Source: Pezicula radicicola
Taxonomy: Eukaryota > Ascomycota > Leotiomycetes > Helotiales > Dermateaceae
DNA length: 64,000 nucleotides
NCBI GenBank assembly: GCA_003008705.1
Contig: PDUO01000016.1
Location: 621,975 to 685,974 of the forward strand
Reading direction: 5' to 3'
Shown here: in pieces, positions 10,254 through 21,831 of the stretch
Numbering within the stretch: the stretch's first letter is position 1
Layout of the letters: each line of letters starts with the position of its first letter
Notes under the pieces: generated by a model
Told to the model about the DNA's origin: nothing
The model's input: the letters and a program-made list of their open reading frames with translations, nothing else
The model's database searches: none
Position numbers and translations under genes: made by a program

Positions 10254-11720
10254 ATGCATTATAATCGTTTGAAAGAAGTTCTTGTCTTGGTCAGAAAGAT
10301 CAAAGAACTTGACGATGCAGATGTGTTACGTTCGGCTCCTCAAGCAAAGAAGGTTGGAACACAAGAAACAGGTGGTATGAGGCGGCGGCACTCCGTTGCA
10401 GAGACAACCACAGATGCGGACTCCGAAACATTAAACGACATGGGTCTGAAGCTTAACAAGAGAGAACGCAAGAGACAAAGGCGGTCCGACATTGGAAGCA
10501 CAAAGTCTATAGGTCAACTTCAGGTTTTCACAAAGGAAGATGTTGAGTTCATTGACTGGGCGATTCACCTCTCTGAGCCAGACACGAAGGACATTGACCA
10601 ATTTGTACCTCTTGGAAGAACCGAATGTCACGAAGATAACAAAGAGAATGCAATCAACGATGCAAATCCAACCATCACCCCACTCAAGCAGAAAGATTCA
10701 AACACGTCCTTGCCAACTCCGAACTCCATCTTGACCAGGTCCAACAAATTCCACTGTTTTGGCAAAGGCTCCCAAAAGCACGCGAGAAAGAACGGTGATA
10801 TCTTTGATGGTCTTGATCCAGGCATACTCGATCGACTTGGTGTGGAGATTACAACTTCAAATCACAGCAGTCAGAGGAAGGATCTTGTTGCCAAGTTAAT
10901 CGAAGTAATTAAGAATGATATTGAAGTTATTGACCGCGAAAATGCTGAGGCAAAGTTTAGAGAGATCGCATTCTTTCGTTGGGCTGGGAAAACATGCAAA
11001 GATGCTATGGACGAGGCTCATAAGAACTATGACTGGCAGAGTGAGTTTTTCTGTAGTTATTTGGACTGATCATTGATTACTAATAGTTACAGCGGGTTTG
11101 TTGAAGAAGAATAGTAGCCCTGACCAGGAATCCGTAGAACTTGATCAAGTCATGGTGGATCCAAGTTATTCGGAAACCCCAGCAGCTTCTGGACAACAAA
11201 TGGTTGTCGAAAAAGTACAGCAAATTAAGAAGACCAAAACCCCAGTCACATTGGTTATTCCAAAGCCAACTAGTGCTCCTAAACCAGTAGCAGCAATTAC
11301 ATCAAGTACGCCGAGCACCAAAAAGAACCTTGGAGCTTGGAACGTGCCAATGTCGAAGAAGAGTGCTAGTGTTTTAAAGATCACTGTCCCACCAGTACCC
11401 GATATTCCGGAACAATCATTGGACTCTTCTGTATGTATCTTCCCGGACACCACCCATCTTATGTGGATACAATGTATCTCTATCATATTTTATATCCTTG
11501 ATCCCCCCTTCAAGTCTTGAAAAGATTATTATTCCTTGTTTCTCCTTGAATATGCTACGCTAACTTAAAATTCCAGTGGACGACGGTCAGCTCAAAGACT
11601 AAAGTCAGTAAAAGGACCCCAGCGAAGAAGGAACCAAAACTGGTCTTAAACAAGGGTGAAGATTCTTTCGAAGAGGCGGATCTTAAATTTCTCATGAAAG
11701 TGAGATCCAATCGGAAATAG
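10254..11720 (+). CDS. Hypothetical charged, low-complexity protein
   Basis: Three exons, 10254-11040, 11093-11430 and 11577-11720, sum to 1269 nt and encode 422 residues. Both introns have good GT-AG ends, and the first has a TACTAAT branch site. I do not recognise the protein. It starts MHYNRLKEVLVLVRKIKELD, has a basic patch LNKRERKRQRR near residue 70 that could be a nuclear localisation signal, a folded-looking helical segment around residues 195-260 (DIFDGLDPGILDRLGVE, later FREIAFFRWAGKTCKDAMDE), then a Pro/Ser/Thr/Lys-rich region. The C terminus, after the second intron, reads WTTVSSKTKVSKRTPAKKEP and ends with an acidic-then-basic helix (SFEEADLKFLMKVRSNRK). A nuclear protein is a reasonable guess from composition only. 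The ATG is immediately preceded by a CAG acceptor, so a leader intron is likely. Confidence 0.65.
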
Positions 11721-12279
11721 CAATGGGCTACGGATTCCTTCTCAAAAAATTAGTTATTTGGGCCATGTTAGTTTTTGCGAATCAGTGTTTATTTGGAGTC
11801 ATGGGGGATTTGTTCTGGCCTTTATCAGATGGTACATCTCGATTCAAAAATTGAGAAATCATGAAGGGAATTAATGCATTTCAATAAAAGGCAAGATACT
11901 TTGTATTAAATCCAAGTCCAGGGTTGTGAGATTAAGTACTCAGAGGACGGCGTGCCTATCTTCCTGAAGTCTTGAATGATGATTTGTAGGAACTTATACC
12001 AGAACGACATGCAAGAATCTCTCAGCTTTCAGCCATCTCAGCCATTTCCTGGTATCTTGAAAGTGCTTACTTCTTAACTTAGTGAATTCGTCAAGGTAAG
12101 GTAGGTTTAGTTAATCATAGCGTTCGCCTATTGACCTATTAAGCTCCACGGTTATCGTCGCAATCAGCCTCCTCGGTGTTGTTTGTCGATCGCATCCCAT
12201 CACACACGCCTCACAAACCAGCTTGCGTAGACACTATACCAGCCTGCTACATAGATATGTTTTTGCAAAGGCTCTGGCC
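11721..12279. other. Intergenic region before the chloride channel gene
   Basis: This 559 bp holds the terminator of the gene at 10254 and the promoter of the CLC gene. No open frame here looks coding. An alternative in-frame ATG for the CLC protein lies at 12223, which would add 19 residues. AGGTA/TACCT-type short repeats occur near 12095-12110. Confidence 0.4.
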
Positions 12280-15077
12280 ATGAACTCCCGATCCTCATCC
12301 GTCTCTATTCCTGCGCCGCGCATACAACGACGTACATCCTCCCGTTTGTCCTTTGCGATCTCAAATGCCGAGCAGGGCGAGGCTGCGGCCGAGCCCAACG
12401 TTGCAGAACACCAGATAGACGAGGAAATAGAAGAAATTAAAAGATATGAGGTATGAGCCTTTACATAGTCTTCTGAGCATGTCCCCTTGAACTGACGGGT
12501 TCTGCTCAGGATTTTACAACCATAGGTTTGCTTTTCTCATGCCATACACATATCCTTCAATTGACCAGTGCTGTAGATTGGGTACAGGATGCTGCGAAAG
12601 AGCAACTGCGGAGAAAGATACGACGGAAAGAGACTGCAGGCTTCTTCGAACGAGGAGGGCGAGCAGGATGGCGATACAAGCTTTGGGAGTCCTATGAAGC
12701 TGCACAAGGCTGGATAGTGGTGACGCTCATTGGTGAGATTTACAGCCATGGATGAGAAGCTCAATTCTAACTTGGGGGTAGGTGCTGCTATTGGAGTGAA
12801 TGCTGCATGTCTCAATATCATCACAGAATGGCTTTCGGACATTAAGCTAGGTCACTGCAAGACGGCGTTCTATCTTAACGAGAGTTTCTGCTGTTGGGGA
12901 GAAGATACTGGTATGGCTGAATAGTATACGACTGGGCTTTGTTTGCTGATTGATTCTAGGTTGTGACGACTGGCATAGGTGGAGCTCTCTTGCTCCTGTC
13001 AATTATGTGGTCTATATTTTATTCGCAGTGCGTTCAGTACTGCCTTTCCGAAGCTCCATGCTGACTAGAATAGACTATCTTCGCCCTCACTTCTGCAAAT
13101 CTTGTTAGATCCTATGCACCATATGCTGCTGGTTCTGGAATTTCCGAGATCAAATGCATCATAGCAGGTTTCGTTATGAAAGGTTTCCTCGGCTTCTGGA
13201 CATTGGCCATCAAATCCGTAGCCTTGCCTCTCGCTATTGCATCTGGTCTCTCAGTTGGCAAAGAAGGGCCAAGTGTTCATTACGCAGTGTGCACTGGTAA
13301 TGTCATATCGAGATTGTTTAAAAAGTATAAAAGGAATGCCTCAAAAACGAGGGAGATTTTGAGTGCTTGCGCTGCGGCGGGCGTTGCTGTCGCATTCGGA
13401 AGTCCCATTGGAGGAGTACTATTCTCGCTCGAAGAGATGTCTTCCTACTTCCCACTGAAGACGATGTGGCGAAGTTACTTCTGTGCACTAGTCGCAACAG
13501 CAGTTTTGGCAGCCATGAATCCTTTCCGCACAGGTCAGTTGGTCATGTTCCAAGTTCATTACGATCGTACTTGGCACTTCTTTGAAGTTCTGTTCTACAT
13601 CGTCATTGGTATATTCGGAGGACTATATGGCGCATTTGTCATGAAATGGAACCTCAGAGCACAGGCATTCCGAAAGAAATACCTCACCAAATACGCCATA
13701 CTAGAAGCAACGCTGTTAGCAACAGGAACAGCGATAGTTTGCTACCCAAATATGTTTCTGAGGATCGATATGACAGAGAGCATGGAGATCTTGTTTAAGG
13801 AGTGTGAAGGAGGAGAGGATTATAACGGTCTTTGCGATGTTCAGAATCGCTGGAGGATGATTTTGTCCCTGACGTTCGCGACTGTATTGCGTATATTCCT
13901 CGTGATTATCTCATATGGATGCAAAGTCCCGGCAGGCATATTCGTGCCGTCAATGGCTATAGGTGCGTCGTTTGGCCGCACAATAGGTATCCTAGTTCAG
14001 GCGCTACATGAAGCCTACCCGGCTTCAGTATTCTTCGCCGCTTGCGAGCCTGACGTTCCATGCATTACACCTGGAACATACGCATTTCTTGGAGCTGCTG
14101 CGGCTCTTAGTGGTATCATGCACATCACAGTCACAGTTGTAGTTATCATGTTTGAGCTTACTGGGGCTCTAACATACATCTTACCAACCATGATTGTTGT
14201 TGGTGTTACGAAAGCAGTTGGAGAACTTTTCGGAAAGGGTGGAATTGCCGACAGAATGATATGGTTCAACGGTTTCCCATTTTTGGACAATAAGGAAGAA
14301 CACACATTCGGAGTTCCAGTCTCAAAGGTCATGACCAGCGAGGTAGTTGCACTTCCTTGTAACGGTTTGAATATGAAGAACGTTGAGGCACTCCTACGTC
14401 AAGACCGCTACCAAGGTTTTCCAATAGTGGAGGACCAGACCTCTAATATCCTAGTTGGCTACATTGGGCGCACGGAGTTGCGTTATGCTATCGATCGAGT
14501 CAAAAGAGACCGTACTATCAGTCCTACGGCAAGGTGCTATTTCAGTGCCCCTTCAACAACAACGAATCCTACAACGCCGACAACAGCAACTCTCCCGCCG
14601 CCATCCGGGGTATTTGATGCCATGGCATCGTCTTCAGTTGATTTCAGCCGTTTCATTGACGTGACTCCGGTGACAGTTCATCCTCGCCTTCCCCTCGAGA
14701 CAGTGATGGAACTCTTCCGGAAAATCGGGCCTCGAGTTATTCTCATCGAATACCATGGCAAGCTCACGGGCCTTGTAACCATCAAGGATTGTCTGAAATA
14801 CCAATTCAAGGTCGAAGCAAGCGAGAATCCTCGTGATGATAGGCGTCTCGCTGAAAGCCAAGAGCGGCTCTGGGGTGTCATAAAGCAAAGTGCTACTTGG
14901 GTTTCAGATCAAGTAACTCACGTTTCGCGAGGTAAAATACGGATTGGTGGAGATTTGCTGCAGGAGCAGTCGAGATCCTCGGCCGGCCGCGTTCATACAG
15001 GAACAGGACCTAGTAGTCATATGCTGGACGGGGATGAAGATATCGGGGACGACGGAGTTGAGTTGGAAGATAGGTGA
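12280..15077 (+). CDS. CLC-type voltage-gated chloride channel / chloride-proton exchanger
   Basis: An intracellular-type CLC protein, most like fungal Gef1-class transporters that acidify and chlorinate Golgi/endosomal compartments. Six exons, 12280-12450, 12510-12525 (16 nt), 12577-12732, 12782-12910, 12960-13027 and 13074-15077, sum to 2544 nt, 847 residues. CLC signatures are in order: GSGISEIKC near residue 198, GKEGPSVH near 242 (the Glu is the gating residue), GSPIGGVLFSLEE near 290, and KVPAGIFVPSMAIGASFGR near 465. About ten hydrophobic segments span residues 90-570. Two CBS domains follow from about 590 (FGVPVSKVMTSEVVALP, then RFIDVTPVTVHPRLPLETVM). The cytosolic N terminus is Ser/Arg-rich, then acidic. 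The 16-nt exon encodes DFTTI and is required to keep frame. Exchanger rather than channel is inferred from the Gef1 likeness. Confidence 0.92.
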
Positions 15078-15787
15078 CATGATATTTCAGATGAATCTCT
15101 TATATATCCATCTTAAATCTTGTTATTATATTGTGTTGTACTGGAGTTCGGCAGTAGAAGTGGCGTTGGGATAAACCCAAGCTTTATATAAGCATACTTT
15201 CTTGGGAGGTTTGGTCTGCGAAAGGCAGAGTGATTTGATGTCACTCTGAAGAGTTTTAAAATCATCACTTGTGCTTATTTGGAAAGAAGAATTGTAAGAT
15301 TATTGGTGAACTAGGCGAGGATCTGACAAATGGACATTCTGGCTAACAGGCTGAGTACCTATGCAACGTGAATACTCACATTTTCTAGATGAAAGCCTTG
15401 CAGCTTTTTAGAAGCTGAGAACTCTGCTGAGCCACTCACCTAAGCCGTTTACTATTACACTTACCTACAGACGACTCAAAACAGCTTGAAGGTATGCCAG
15501 GGATGTCCTCTTTCATCTTGAGGTCGAGAATGGCTAATTCCCCAATCAAAACAAGGGGAAGAGAAGATTCTTTCAATTTGTCTATGCTGAGACTCTTAGA
15601 TATACTATAGGGTCACGTAGCAGAGTCTTCTTTAAACGGAACGAACATATTTCAATTTCTATAAGGAGCCGAGGCAATTCTCATTAAGTCGTACTCTTTC
15701 TATCTAACTAAACCCTCACCCATTACACTTATTCATCAAACAGATATTGCCAGTAATTCCCGCCGATTACCTCGCATAAAGTATCAC
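15078..15787. other. Convergent 3' intergenic region
   Basis: This 710 bp lies between the stop codons of the CLC gene (plus) and the C2-domain gene (minus). It has AT-rich, TATATA- and AATAAA-like stretches, expected for two 3' ends, and no coding-like frame. Confidence 0.4.
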
Positions 15788-18264
15788 TCAATTCTGCCCA
15801 TATGGATCATATGTTAGGGGAGCGCCATAACTCGTTGGATAGTTATGGGTAGGTAAAGTGACGTTTGTTCCCTCTGGTGGAAAAGGCACCGGAGGAGCGT
15901 CAGAGCGAAACATTTTGCCAGGTCCACGAGGCGGTAGACCGAGTGCTGTGACCTTGCTTATACGACCCTTCCACTGGAGTCGTATTTTTAGAATCGCTGG
16001 TTGTATCTCTTTGCCCTTGCTATCTAGTTCGATGGGCATGTCGCGTTCCTCTGTACTAGGTATCAGTTTAAAGTGCCATCATGGACGAAGAAATAGTAAT
16101 AAGAATTGTGATTCAGCTTTAATTTTCAGCATATTCTGATCCCAAGGAGGGAATTGCCTACCAAAATCACGGCCTCTTGAACTATTTACCTTAGGCAAGC
16201 GACATTTGCTTTCAGCAATCTTGAATCTTTGCAATTTGGGGAACTGAAGATGAGGGGGTAAAACAACAGGAGTTCCTCTCACCATCGTAGTCATACATGA
16301 GCGATTTATCGGCAAAATTTGCCTCTACGCCTTGAATCCAGGAAAAGGGGAGTCTGATAGGTCGTTTTGTGAGTGTGGCAGTCAAGCCAGCAACTCGATC
16401 GAAAATCTCAATATCAATCCACCTCGCTTTACTTGGGACATCAATACTAAAGGACTTATTCCAAACCGGAGACTGACTTTTTTGTACTGGCTCCGTCTTC
16501 CACTCTCGAACGCGCATACTACCACCGACTCTGTTAGGCCCATAAATGACGAGGAGTATCCATGGACTAGGGCTTCTTAGTTTGGACTTAGGAATTTCGG
16601 ATGCGGAGATCACGGTTAATTCGATGGTATCTGTATCTTGGACACCTGAGAGTATCTTCTCTGCCGATTGCCAGTCTTTCAAGGCCTTTAGAGCCTGTGA
16701 TCGTAGTGTTTGCTGTGTTCGATGCCAGTTTCTGCAGTAACTTACAGAGTCCTCAACTGCATCCCACTGGGTAAGTTGTTTTTCAACCCAAGCTGTGTGG
16801 GAACTCATATTCTTCGACTTCCACAAATCTTCAATTTCTCTCGGTGAGCGTATGACCGCGGTTCTACCAGTATAGATATTTGAAAATGCACTGAGGAAAC
16901 CCATGATGTACGTAAGAAGACGATAATAACTCTTCTGTGCAAGCTCAAACTCCGTCACGGGAAACTGCTGCATTACAGAATCAACAGCCTGGGCTGTGCT
17001 GTGCTCGAAGTCTAGAATGTCTAGATCACTAAACGGTTGGTCATTTTGTTGATTCTGTAGCATGGCGAATTTGGTAAGAGCACCAGCCATCACTTCAAGG
17101 GACCGCTGAGCGTCAGCACTGGATCCTTTCGTAGTTGCCAACAATGGCTTGAGTCTTGCTATGTTGTCTGAACACCGCAGTGAGGTTTCATAGGCCATAA
17201 CGCTGAACGAGTCAGCGTTGAGCATCTGGATAATGCCGCGATTACTGTCCATGTACACTTTTTGATAGCCTATTGGTAGCCAGCACCATGGACGTACACC
17301 TAGTTCAGGATACTTCGTCCTATGCTCACCGCGAATCATGTTCTCGATTTCGATAGCTGACTGTACATCCCTCGAAAACTCATCATCCATCAGCTCATCA
17401 CCACCATCCTCAAATGTATAGGCAGGAGGGTCGGCACTAGAAGAAGCCTCCAAGGATCCGATCGCCACTCTGCTCATCGTCTTTTCTAGAGCTTGAACTT
17501 TTTCAATGGCCTCTCGCGCTAGTTCAGCTTCGTAGTCTGGTAAAGCTTCTCCCAGCGCCTTAACATCTTTATCTTCCCTTGCAAAAGTCGCTCCCGCGGG
17601 GAAGTTCTTTTGAAGCCAATCCTCAATGAAGAAGAACTCTTGATCGACTAGATCCTCAGAAATCCCATGCTGCGGAAGCTCCCTTCGTAGAATCCTCATA
17701 TCAGGAGTGCCAAAGGTTGGACGATTTGAAGGGCCGATACTGAAAGGGATTTTGCCAAGTGCCTCAACGATTGATTCCCGGGTACGACTAGATATCTTTA
17801 GTATTTTTACAAGCATGACAATGCGATTATTTTCACCTTCGTAATATTTTGGAGAAGGAGAGGACCTCATCAGTCTCTTTGGCTATTCTCATCTGAATAG
17901 CCATGATCTCGTCTACATTGAAATTACCCCGATGAAATTTGTACTGTGTAATTAGCTCTTCCAATGCTTCTAATTCACAATTGCAGCTGTTTATGAAATG
18001 GGAGACGTTCCCATTGTCCGCTTTTGGAATGGGGTATTTCTGGATAGAATCTTGCAGTAAATGCCAGGCTCCTAACATTGAAGTTATATCTTTGCATGCT
18101 GGTCTGAACTTCATGGGTGCATTTGACAGTATCCTGAAGTTCTAAGAGCTCGTCAGAACGGTTTCAAGCGAGGAGAATTGCGGATTCTCCACCTTCCACA
18201 ATCTCTCTGTGAGGCCAGCTATGCCGTCTGAGGCTGCGCCGGAGTCATCTCGTTTCTGTGCCAT
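15788..18264 (-). CDS. C2-domain protein, uncharacterised; apparent frameshift in exon 3
   Basis: Four exons on the minus strand: 18264-18193, 18141-17837, 17787-16162 and 16050-15788. The protein begins MAQKRDDSGAASDG and joins through LWKNFRILSNAPMKFRP. The first 500 residues are mostly helical and unrecognised, with a WCWLPIGYQKVYMD segment. A C2 domain follows at about residues 530-650 (IELTVISASEIPKSKLRSPS, SPVWNKSFSIDVPSKARWID, IEIFDRVAGL), suggesting calcium/lipid or protein binding at membranes. The tail is basic, then Pro-rich, ending SYGAPLTYDPYGQN. The coding sum is 2266 nt, one more than a multiple of three. At 16275-16286 the frame leaves MYDYDGER and must resume as GTPVVLPPHLQFPKLQRF, so one base is extra or two are missing. 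It is either an assembly error or a real disabling mutation. No intron fits the jump. The C2 call is good; the cellular role is unknown. Confidence 0.72.
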
Positions 18265-19184
18265 GGGTGTATATTCTTAGATGTTTTGAGCGGAAGTTGG
18301 CTTGGGTGTAGATGTGAACTGTGGTCATCGAGTTTTGAAGGTTGAATTGATTTAGCAGGATTTCTTCTGACAGCCTTCACAGCGCAGGTTAGCACAGAAG
18401 CGACTGAGGCGGAAGGGATCTAGCAATTAGATTGGCTATTAGAAAAGAATGCGGCCAATACAATAAATAACAAGGTATAGATTGAATCTTAACATCCAAG
18501 GAGAAAGAAGCAAATAGAGTAGTAGCAGGTAGGAAATAGGAAGGGGAGCAGCCCTCCACTCTGTGCGTATTCAAGTCATGTGACTACGCTAAATGGGATT
18601 ACCTTCAGTCGCGTCTGCGTAAATTCTACTTCTACCTTCATCGTCCAACTCAACAGTACACTCTGGTATGTCTACTTCTTCTGTTGCCCTTTCTCTTTTT
18701 TTTCCTTTCATAAAATGGGAAAAGAAAGAAGAATCATTACATTGCTGACTTGTGTATTTTCAAAGCTCCTCATCTATCGTTGAAAGCTACCTAGTTTCGC
18801 ATACCTAGACAACTGATCTACTCAGCAAAAGTCTGACCCTCTCACATCGCCATTATACCATTATACCACTTGAGATCTCTTTTGTACGTGGCCACATTCT
18901 CGTAGTCATAAAGTACTGGCCTTCTTCTATTTGCTCTTGTTTGTCTGCCTGTCTGTCTCCTATACATCGACACGTGATGAGGGTTCATTTTTGTTTTTGT
19001 TTTTTTGCAATAGGAAAGAGCAATGCATCCCCAGATGTGTTTCCCCAAGATTCAAGGGCCTCATCATCTTCATAAGCATGGCTTCCTCCATCAGCCTTGA
19101 CCTGGAATCCAAGCAATGCCTTGCCCACAGAATCATCTCTTTCTTATTCAGATACGAATCACAGTCGGAATAATTATACTGACG
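18265..19184. other. Divergent intergenic region
   Basis: This 920 bp is shared by the start of the C2-domain gene (minus) and the DPB3-like gene (plus). It contains long CT-rich runs (18660-18710 and 18930-19010), a common feature of fungal promoters. Short open frames here lack conserved content. Confidence 0.4.
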
Positions 19185-20182
19185 ATGGACGCTCCTAGAC
19201 GCAGCGAATTCTGGGATTCAGTTCTTCTTCCACCACCACGGACAAAATCTTCTGAAGACTTGTCTGACTTGGACAGTACATTATTTGAGGACCCCACCGA
19301 TAACCCCGATATGCCGTACAATATAACCGTACGTACTTAATTTCTCGGAGCAGAATTGTCCCTCTTGAGCCCATTACTCATTGCTCCTGAATCATGTTTT
19401 TGAGTTAGTCCTCTGATATCTAGACGAAGTAAACTAACTCCGAGTTCTTCACTATATAGCCCATTGCTCCCAGGGCAGAACCAACAGGTTCAACCCAATT
19501 ACCCTGTATGTAATACTATTCATGTCGCTTTCTGCAGACCCACTAACAATATCTCAGTATCCCGAGTCAAGAAGATAGTTGCCCTCGATCAAGACATTAA
19601 TATGTGTTCCAACAACGCCTCCTTTGTGATCACGCTGGCCACTGTAAGTCCTCTTCCCACGCTCCTTGTCGAGACTTGCTTTTGATACTTCAAAGGAGAT
19701 GTTCATCCAATACCTTGCCGAGCAATCTCACAATGTGGTGAAGTCAGAACGAAAGCCACGTCGCAACATCCAATATCGTGATATCGGTGAGCGAAGCAAT
19801 CTTCAGACCTCTCCTGCTCAGCTAACCAAAATGTCTCTTTTTTTTAATAGCAAACGCAGTCGCCCATCACGACAACCTTGAGTTCCTTGGTGATGTAGTT
19901 CCAAAGACTGTCAAGTATGGAGACGTGAAGGAGGCCAAGAACCCAGCTTCTCACACCGTCAATGGCAGCGCAAAAGGTCCTGTTGTTGAAGCTGGCCAGA
20001 CAACACTTGATGGATCACGTAAGGCTACCGGCGTCATCAACGGTGCGTCAAATGGGGCTGGAGTACAGCACGACGGATCCAACGACGAGAGAGAGCAGAT
20101 TAAGCAATCGAGACTCCCAAATGGCAACCCTAGCAAATCAACTCCTGCAGAGACTGAGGAGGAAGATGTTGAGATGAGTTGA
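19185..20182 (+). CDS. DPB3: Histone-fold protein, probable DNA polymerase epsilon subunit C
   Basis: A CBF/NF-Y-type histone-fold protein. The closest fit is the small subunit of DNA polymerase epsilon (Dpb3), also found in CHRAC-like remodellers. Exons: 19185-19332, 19474-19509, 19558-19643, 19696-19786 and 19851-20182, 693 nt, 230 residues. An alternative pair of sites in the first intron (exon end 19328, restart 19488) is also in frame and gives 224 residues. The histone fold covers about residues 58-130: NYPVLSRVKKIVALDQDINM, then NNASFVITLATEMFIQYLAE and VKSERKPRRNIQYRDIANAV, then DNLEFLGDVVPKTVKYGDV. The rest is Gly/Asn/Ser-rich, ending in an acidic ETEEEDVEMS tail, as in Dpb3. Third and fourth exons are firmly set by consensus sites. 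It converges on U2A', with 277 bp between the stops. Confidence 0.82.
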
Positions 20183-20459
20183 GCGGCTGATTCTGGACTC
20201 TTACTGTCATAAGTGTTCGGCGTTATCGGCATATGTTAAACATTCATTCTACTGCACTTTTTCATGCTTGTCTTACGTGAGTTATGCAATAATCTTAAGA
20301 GTAGAAGTATGTACAACAGGCTCTATTGTCAAATCAATGTCCAACGCCTGTACTTTTCGTAGCCAATCGGCAAGTAGACCAGAACGCCATTTTATGCATC
20401 ATGTCGCCTCTACCATAAGATATGTTCCTAGAATTTGAATAGCCACAAGACGATCCCAT

Positions 20460-21474
20460 TTACTCTTCCATAGCATCATCACCCTGTGCCGCCGCCGGAA
20501 CCCGTCCCTCATTCAATTCCTTCTCTAAGCGAATGATATCCTGTAAACTCTTGGCATTCTTGATCAATTCCTCCACTTTCTTGCGCTCCTTATCTGTCAA
20601 CTTGACACGATAGTTCTTCGATGCTGAGGTAGAGACGGTGCCGTTTGATGACGGAATATCGAAGGTTTTTGATTTGACGCCCATAATCTGTAAACCAAAT
20701 TAGCACAATAATGAGGAAGGAAGGGGACTGGATGCAAACTGGCCTTAGAAGCAAGTGCTGATGGCTCTGAAGATGTACCGAATAACTCAGAAGCTTTCTT
20801 CCGCTCGAAATCCTTTACTTTCTTGTAGTCCAGAAACCGCACATTTGGGCACCTGTACAAGACCCACTCTCTGTAGTTCTACACCGCGCAAACGTCAATC
20901 TTCTCGCCGTTACAAGAGCAAAACGTCCAAGGGAATAGAAAGACACGAACCTCTTTCCGTGTGACCGGATTCTCCAACAGCACCAAATGTGTGAGACATG
21001 GGAACGTAGCCAGGACATCCATATCGGCCAACTCCGCAAAGTTATTGCTCGTTAAAACCAACGTAGTGAGATTGGGCAACGACTTCGCCAGCGTGCTCTG
21101 TATACTGGCAACACGATTTCGCGCCAACAGCAGAGTTCGTAGCCGTGGCGAGAGAGGGAAGTTGCCTAGGACCTGGATATCATTGTCGGTGAAGTCGATC
21201 GCATCATGAGGCTGCCATGCCAAATCAGTAACCAAGCTTCGTCACATTGATTGAGCGGGTATGAAGGAAAACTTACGCCAGCAACACCCAAGTTCTCAAT
21301 CGCCGGAATTTTGTGCCCTTTAAAGATTTTTTGATATCAACTCAGCTCGCCTCAAAGTGTAGTATCAGTTCTTTTCAGTGAAAATTTAAACGCACCTCGG
21401 AGATCTAGCTCGCGCTCTTTGAGGGGATTGAGGTAGGATAGGGAACCTTGAATGAGCTCTGCGGTCAACCTCAT
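20460..21474 (-). CDS. LEA1: U2 snRNP protein A' (Lea1-like)
   Basis: The leucine-rich-repeat protein of the U2 snRNP, which with U2B'' binds U2 snRNA stem-loop IV during branch-site recognition. Five exons, 21474-21396, 21317-21277, 21211-20951, 20878-20744 and 20687-20460, sum to 744 nt, 247 residues. N terminus: MRLTAELIQGSLSYLNPLKE, then GHKIPAIENLGVAGPHDAID. The LRR core has LLLARNRVASIQSTL and LTTLVLTSNNFAELADMDVL, then the conserved cap NYREWVLYRCPNVRFLDYKK. The C-terminal helix is VKLTDKERKKVEELIKNAKS. The fourth intron needs a phase-0 donor. The only sensible junction is AAG|GCCAGT, a GC-AG intron, giving ALASKIMGVKSKTFD. A GT donor four bases further on would break frame. The family assignment is strong. 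Confidence 0.9.
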
Positions 21475-21831
21475 GTTGAAATAATGGGGCGCTTGACTGT
21501 TGGCGAAGTTATGTTATTGTTGGTGACAGGTGAAAGCGCGTGGGGTTGAGGTTGTCAACAAGGCTGACTGAGTGAGGCTCTGTTCTCTACCTGGAGCTAA
21601 GGGAAGGTTGACGCTAGGCCGAATTAGGCTTCAGGGCACATGGTGGTGTGGTAGCAGGATTCCATAATTTGCATATCATTTATTACCTACCTACGTATCT
21701 TAGGTTGTAAAGATCTTGGTCACGTCCAGAATTTCTATTTGCTCATCTGCCACTTCTTCTTACGCCATTCCGTACTTAGGTACTACGCCCAAACTCCATC
21801 CCAATGCACCCACCTGCCGCCGGCTCTGCCC
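21475..21831. other. Short intergenic region between U2A' and VPS15
   Basis: This 357 bp holds the U2A' promoter and VPS15 3' region on the same (minus) strand. It contains a TACCTACCTACGTATCTTAGGT-like stretch, shortened here as TACCTACC (near 21685), one of many such motifs in the window. Confidence 0.4.
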
